64,000 nucleotides of DNA, from the NCBI GenBank assembly GCA_019425015.1, contig JAHYYJ010000004.1, positions 119,616 to 183,615 on the forward strand. The letters run 5' to 3'. The DNA is from Collinsella sp. (GTDB taxonomy: Bacteria > Actinomycetota > Coriobacteriia > Coriobacteriales > Coriobacteriaceae). Below the pieces are notes generated by a model, which saw nothing but the letters and a program-made list of their open reading frames with translations, made no database searches and was not told the origin of the DNA. Position 1 is the stretch's first letter. Each line of letters opens with the position of its first letter. Below are positions 61,960 to 64,000 of this stretch, piece by piece. The translations under genes were made by a program, and so were the position numbers.

Positions 61960-62250
61960 ATGCATCTTGACCGACGTGCTCGTACTCCTATTCGGGCACA
62001 GAAATTGGAGGCGCGGCCCCCAGCGTCTACTCAGCGAAATTCGTTAAGAAAGCTGACATCGAACACTGTGAACTCCGTCATCGAATCGAATCTCATTGAC
62101 TGGGATGCGTTCATTAATGATGACTTTGATGCCTATTTCAAAGCTCGCGTCATGGCTTTGCTGGACGCTATTGAGTTCGCACTGGGCAAGTCCATCTCCG
62201 ATAGGGGCACCGAGGAAACAGTAAAGAGATTTGGCCGCTCATTGGAATAA
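61960..62250 (+). CDS. Small unknown ORF or 3' gene fragment
   Basis: 96 codons. Only the last 55 residues look like protein (LIDWDAFINDDFDAYFKARV, ALLDAIEFALGKSI). This resembles C-terminal ends of larger restriction-type proteins, where a helix precedes an ALGK/AMGK motif, so it may be the tail of a lost gene. It lies 42 bp before the TIR-like gene. Confidence 0.35.
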   Translation: MHLDRRARTPIRAQKLEARPPASTQRNSLRKLTSNTVNSVIESNLIDWDAFINDDFDAYFKARVMALLDAIEFALGKSISDRGTEETVKRFGRSLE

Positions 62251-62292
62251 GATGCTTCTTAGCTCCGTTATTGGTTATAGAAAGAAGGCTTA

Positions 62293-63054
62293 ATGTCTGA
62301 TTTTGAAATTTTGCAGCAGTTGTGCGAAACAGCAGACGAACTTTCAAAGAAATACATCAGCTCTAGTTCGCCTGACTTTAAAGCATGGAAGACAAGGGCG
62401 GACAGGCTTTTAATTAGGCGATTTGGAAAAGACAGCTACGAATTTAAAAGCTTTAACAAAATCAGCTACTCGTTGTCTTTCTTCACCTCCGGTACGCCCG
62501 ACTCGGCTTTCGTTGAAGCCTGTGCGGACGGCCTGCGCAGTGCAAAAGCTGTGCTGGAGACATACCTTGATGAGTTTTCAGACGAAGGGGAAACCGGATC
62601 GACTGCAAATGTTGGAGATTATTCGAAGGTATTTATCGTTCATGGTCACAACGGAGAGCTTAGAGAAAGGGTCGCGAGAATCATCGAAAGGCAGGGCCTG
62701 ACGGCGGTTGTCCTAAACGAGCAGTCAAATCAGGGCAAGACAATCATCGAAAAGCTGGAAATTGAAGGCGATGCAGCAGGAGCGGTATGCCTTTTTACGG
62801 CGGACGACGAAGGAAGAGCCCAGGCAGAACAGTCGGAAAAGCCCAGGGCTAGACAAAATGTTGTATTTGAAGCCGGATACTTTATTGGTCGGCTTGGCAG
62901 GGAAAGCGTTGCAATTCTTGTTGACAAAGGTATCGAGATTCCCTCCGATCTACAGGGCGTCGTTTATACCGGAACAGACAGTTGGGAGTTCGGCCTCTTG
63001 AAAGAACTCAAGTCCATGGGATATTCCATCGACTTTAATAAGATAGTTTTCTAA
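62293..63054 (+). CDS. TIR-like nucleotide-binding protein
   Basis: 253 residues, AAAGAAGG before the ATG. Residues 1-105 are helical and unrecognised. Residues about 112-253 match the TIR-like family of predicted nucleotide-binding proteins: VFIVHGHNGELRERVARII, LNEQSNQGKTIIEKLE, RARQNVVFEAGYFIGRLGRE and GVVYTGTDSWEFGLLKEL. Such domains bind or cleave NAD-type nucleotides in defence systems (for example as effectors in cyclic-nucleotide signalling). The likely catalytic Glu is in VVFEAGYF. A broken HTH gene and a KAP-type NTPase follow. Confidence 0.82.
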   Translation: MSDFEILQQLCETADELSKKYISSSSPDFKAWKTRADRLLIRRFGKDSYEFKSFNKISYSLSFFTSGTPDSAFVEACADGLRSAKAVLETYLDEFSDEGETGSTANVGDYSKVFIVHGHNGELRERVARIIERQGLTAVVLNEQSNQGKTIIEKLEIEGDAAGAVCLFTADDEGRAQAEQSEKPRARQNVVFEAGYFIGRLGRESVAILVDKGIEIPSDLQGVVYTGTDSWEFGLLKELKSMGYSIDFNKIVF

Positions 63055-63104
63055 CGGATACGGCAGCAGACGACGAGATGTGTTTTGTGGGAGCTGGCTT
63101 CGGA

Positions 63105-63212
63105 ACAAAGAACAGACGAAGTTGCCAGGAGCTGGGAATGACGCAGCTCAACCTGACAGAGAAAATGCGGCTTTCTGAGGCCGCCGTGCGCAGCTACGAA
63201 CTGGGGAGGTAG
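63105..63212 (+). pseudogene. XRE-type HTH regulator, fragment
   Basis: 36 codons: TKNRRSCQELGMTQLNLTEK then SEAAVRSYELGR and TAG. This is the core of a Cro/C1 helix-turn-helix, without its N-terminus. Its stop overlaps the GTG of the KAP gene. Confidence 0.55.
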
Positions 63213-64000
63213 TGGCCTTGGATAACCTCAACCTATCTCTTGCCACCGATACACCAATCAAGGCGAGGGAGCAAGATCTTATCGGAAGGATCCCTTTCAC
63301 TGAGAGACTGGCTGATATTCTGAAATCCGCAGCTGGCCCCGAGTCGCTCGTCATTGGTTTGTATGGACCTTGGGGATCAGGCAAGACTTCGGTTATAAAC
63401 CTCGTTGAAAATGCGCTCTCCCGAAAAGACGATGACGGCAAGGCGGACGTCTCTGTCGTCCGTTTTGAACCCTGGAATTACCTAACGGCCGAGCAGCTGC
63501 TCGCCCAGTTCCTTAAGGAAGTCGGGAGTGCGCTTGATAAAGATGTACAAGGGCGGCGCAAGCTATTCGGCAAGCTGCGCGCTAAGCGCCCTGAGGTCCT
63601 CAATGCCTTCGCGGCATATTCTGAAGCCTTGTTGATGACCGCCGGCGCCGCTGTCAGTTTGGCGGGCATGCCGCTTGCGGGCGTTGCTGTGCCCGCCTTC
63701 GGCAATCGTTTGACGAGCAGGTTGAGGAAATCCGCAGATAGGGCGGGAAGCGTCTCCTCAAAGAAACAGAGACTTGAGGAGGAGCTCCTTAAGTTCGATG
63801 GGCGGGTCGTAGTGATCATCGACGACATCGATCGGCTGCCGAATGATCAGGTGCGTATGGTGTTTCAGCTCGTCGCCTCTCTGGCGAAGCTTCCCAAGAT
63901 CAACTACCTTCTTTCATTCGATGAGGAGGTGGTTACGCGGGCTTTGAGTGAGGTCCAGAAGTGCGATGGCGCCGAATACCTAGAGAAAGTGGTCCAGGTC
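63212..64000 (+). CDS. KAP-family P-loop NTPase (partial, runs off the window)
   Basis: 263 codons are open to the window end. GTG at 63212 or TTG at 63218. Walker A GLYGPWGSGKTSVIN near residue 50, FEPWNYLTAEQLLAQFL, a hydrophobic pair (LLMTAGAAVSLAGMPLAGVAV, about residues 147-167) inserted as in KAP proteins, and Walker B VVVIIDDIDRLP. KAP NTPases are membrane-linked signalling ATPases, several of which act in phage defence. It lies 157 bp after the TIR-like gene in the same direction. Confidence 0.85.
   Translation, partial: MALDNLNLSLATDTPIKAREQDLIGRIPFTERLADILKSAAGPESLVIGLYGPWGSGKTSVINLVENALSRKDDDGKADVSVVRFEPWNYLTAEQLLAQFLKEVGSALDKDVQGRRKLFGKLRAKRPEVLNAFAAYSEALLMTAGAAVSLAGMPLAGVAVPAFGNRLTSRLRKSADRAGSVSSKKQRLEEELLKFDGRVVVIIDDIDRLPNDQVRMVFQLVASLAKLPKINYLLSFDEEVVTRALSEVQKCDGAEYLEKVVQV

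Noticed and set aside
50698..64000. A prophage or integrative conjugative element
   Set aside because: No phage structural, portal, terminase, relaxase or intact integrase gene is visible; the only integrase text is a short N-terminal scrap.

Overview
The window looks like a chromosomal segment of a gut actinobacterium of the class Coriobacteriia, most likely Collinsella. This is inferred from the moderately GC-rich codon use, the Firmicute-like glycogen set with a GlgD partner, the fused RmlC-RmlD enzyme and the LoaP-type NusG paralogue that opens the capsule locus. The genus is an inference, not a database result.

Positions 1-32.6 kb are mostly housekeeping. They hold the end of a cobalamin operon (cbiC', cbiJ), an IS21 transposase scrap, a MacA-MacB-type export operon, an L,D-transpeptidase, serine dehydratase, metK, gltX, priA, def, fmt, rsmB and a small zinc-ribbon protein. 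A six-gene glycogen/maltodextrin block on the minus strand follows (glgB, glgP, glgC, glgD, glgA and a GH13-GH77 fusion), then a HAD phosphatase and thiamine pyrophosphokinase. Nearly every non-operon gap in the first 17.5 kb holds a long inverted repeat with 12-33 bp arms. GlgA and GlgB carry Lys/Ala/Thr-rich tails resembling histone H1. Matching TGGTAAAAC-type operator motifs lie upstream of glgB and of the GH13-GH77 gene.

Positions 32.6-34.1 kb hold a small element of about 1.24 kb bounded by inverted repeats. It carries a HEPN-like gene and a decayed partner, framed by eight copies of a 20-bp motif. A tRNA-Ala(GGC) gene with a clear promoter and terminator follows.

Positions 34.1-50.7 kb are a capsule or exopolysaccharide locus in one direction. 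It contains a long leader, a LoaP/NusG-like antiterminator, an initiating sugar-phosphate transferase, glycosyltransferases, rmlA, rmlB, rmlCD, a Wzy-like polymerase and a Wzx-like flippase. It ends in a five-gene module (LicD, class V aminotransferase, LicD, GNAT, cytidylyltransferase fused to a Gfo/Idh/MocA domain) that probably makes and attaches a CDP-activated, possibly aminated and acylated substituent.

Positions 50.7-64.0 kb are an AT-richer accessory island. It has three unknown genes, two 5'-truncated copies of the 3' end of UDP-glucose 6-dehydrogenase that start at the same point of the gene and flank an OLD-like ATPase-TOPRIM nuclease, a decayed hsdS with an integrase scrap, a HEPN-type protein, a UvrD-helicase C-terminal fragment, a membrane-anchored unknown, a TIR-like protein and a KAP-type NTPase that runs off the end. 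The picture is a defence and gene-turnover hotspot behind the capsule locus. The repeated ugd ends and the repeat-framed HEPN element are the most distinctive features.
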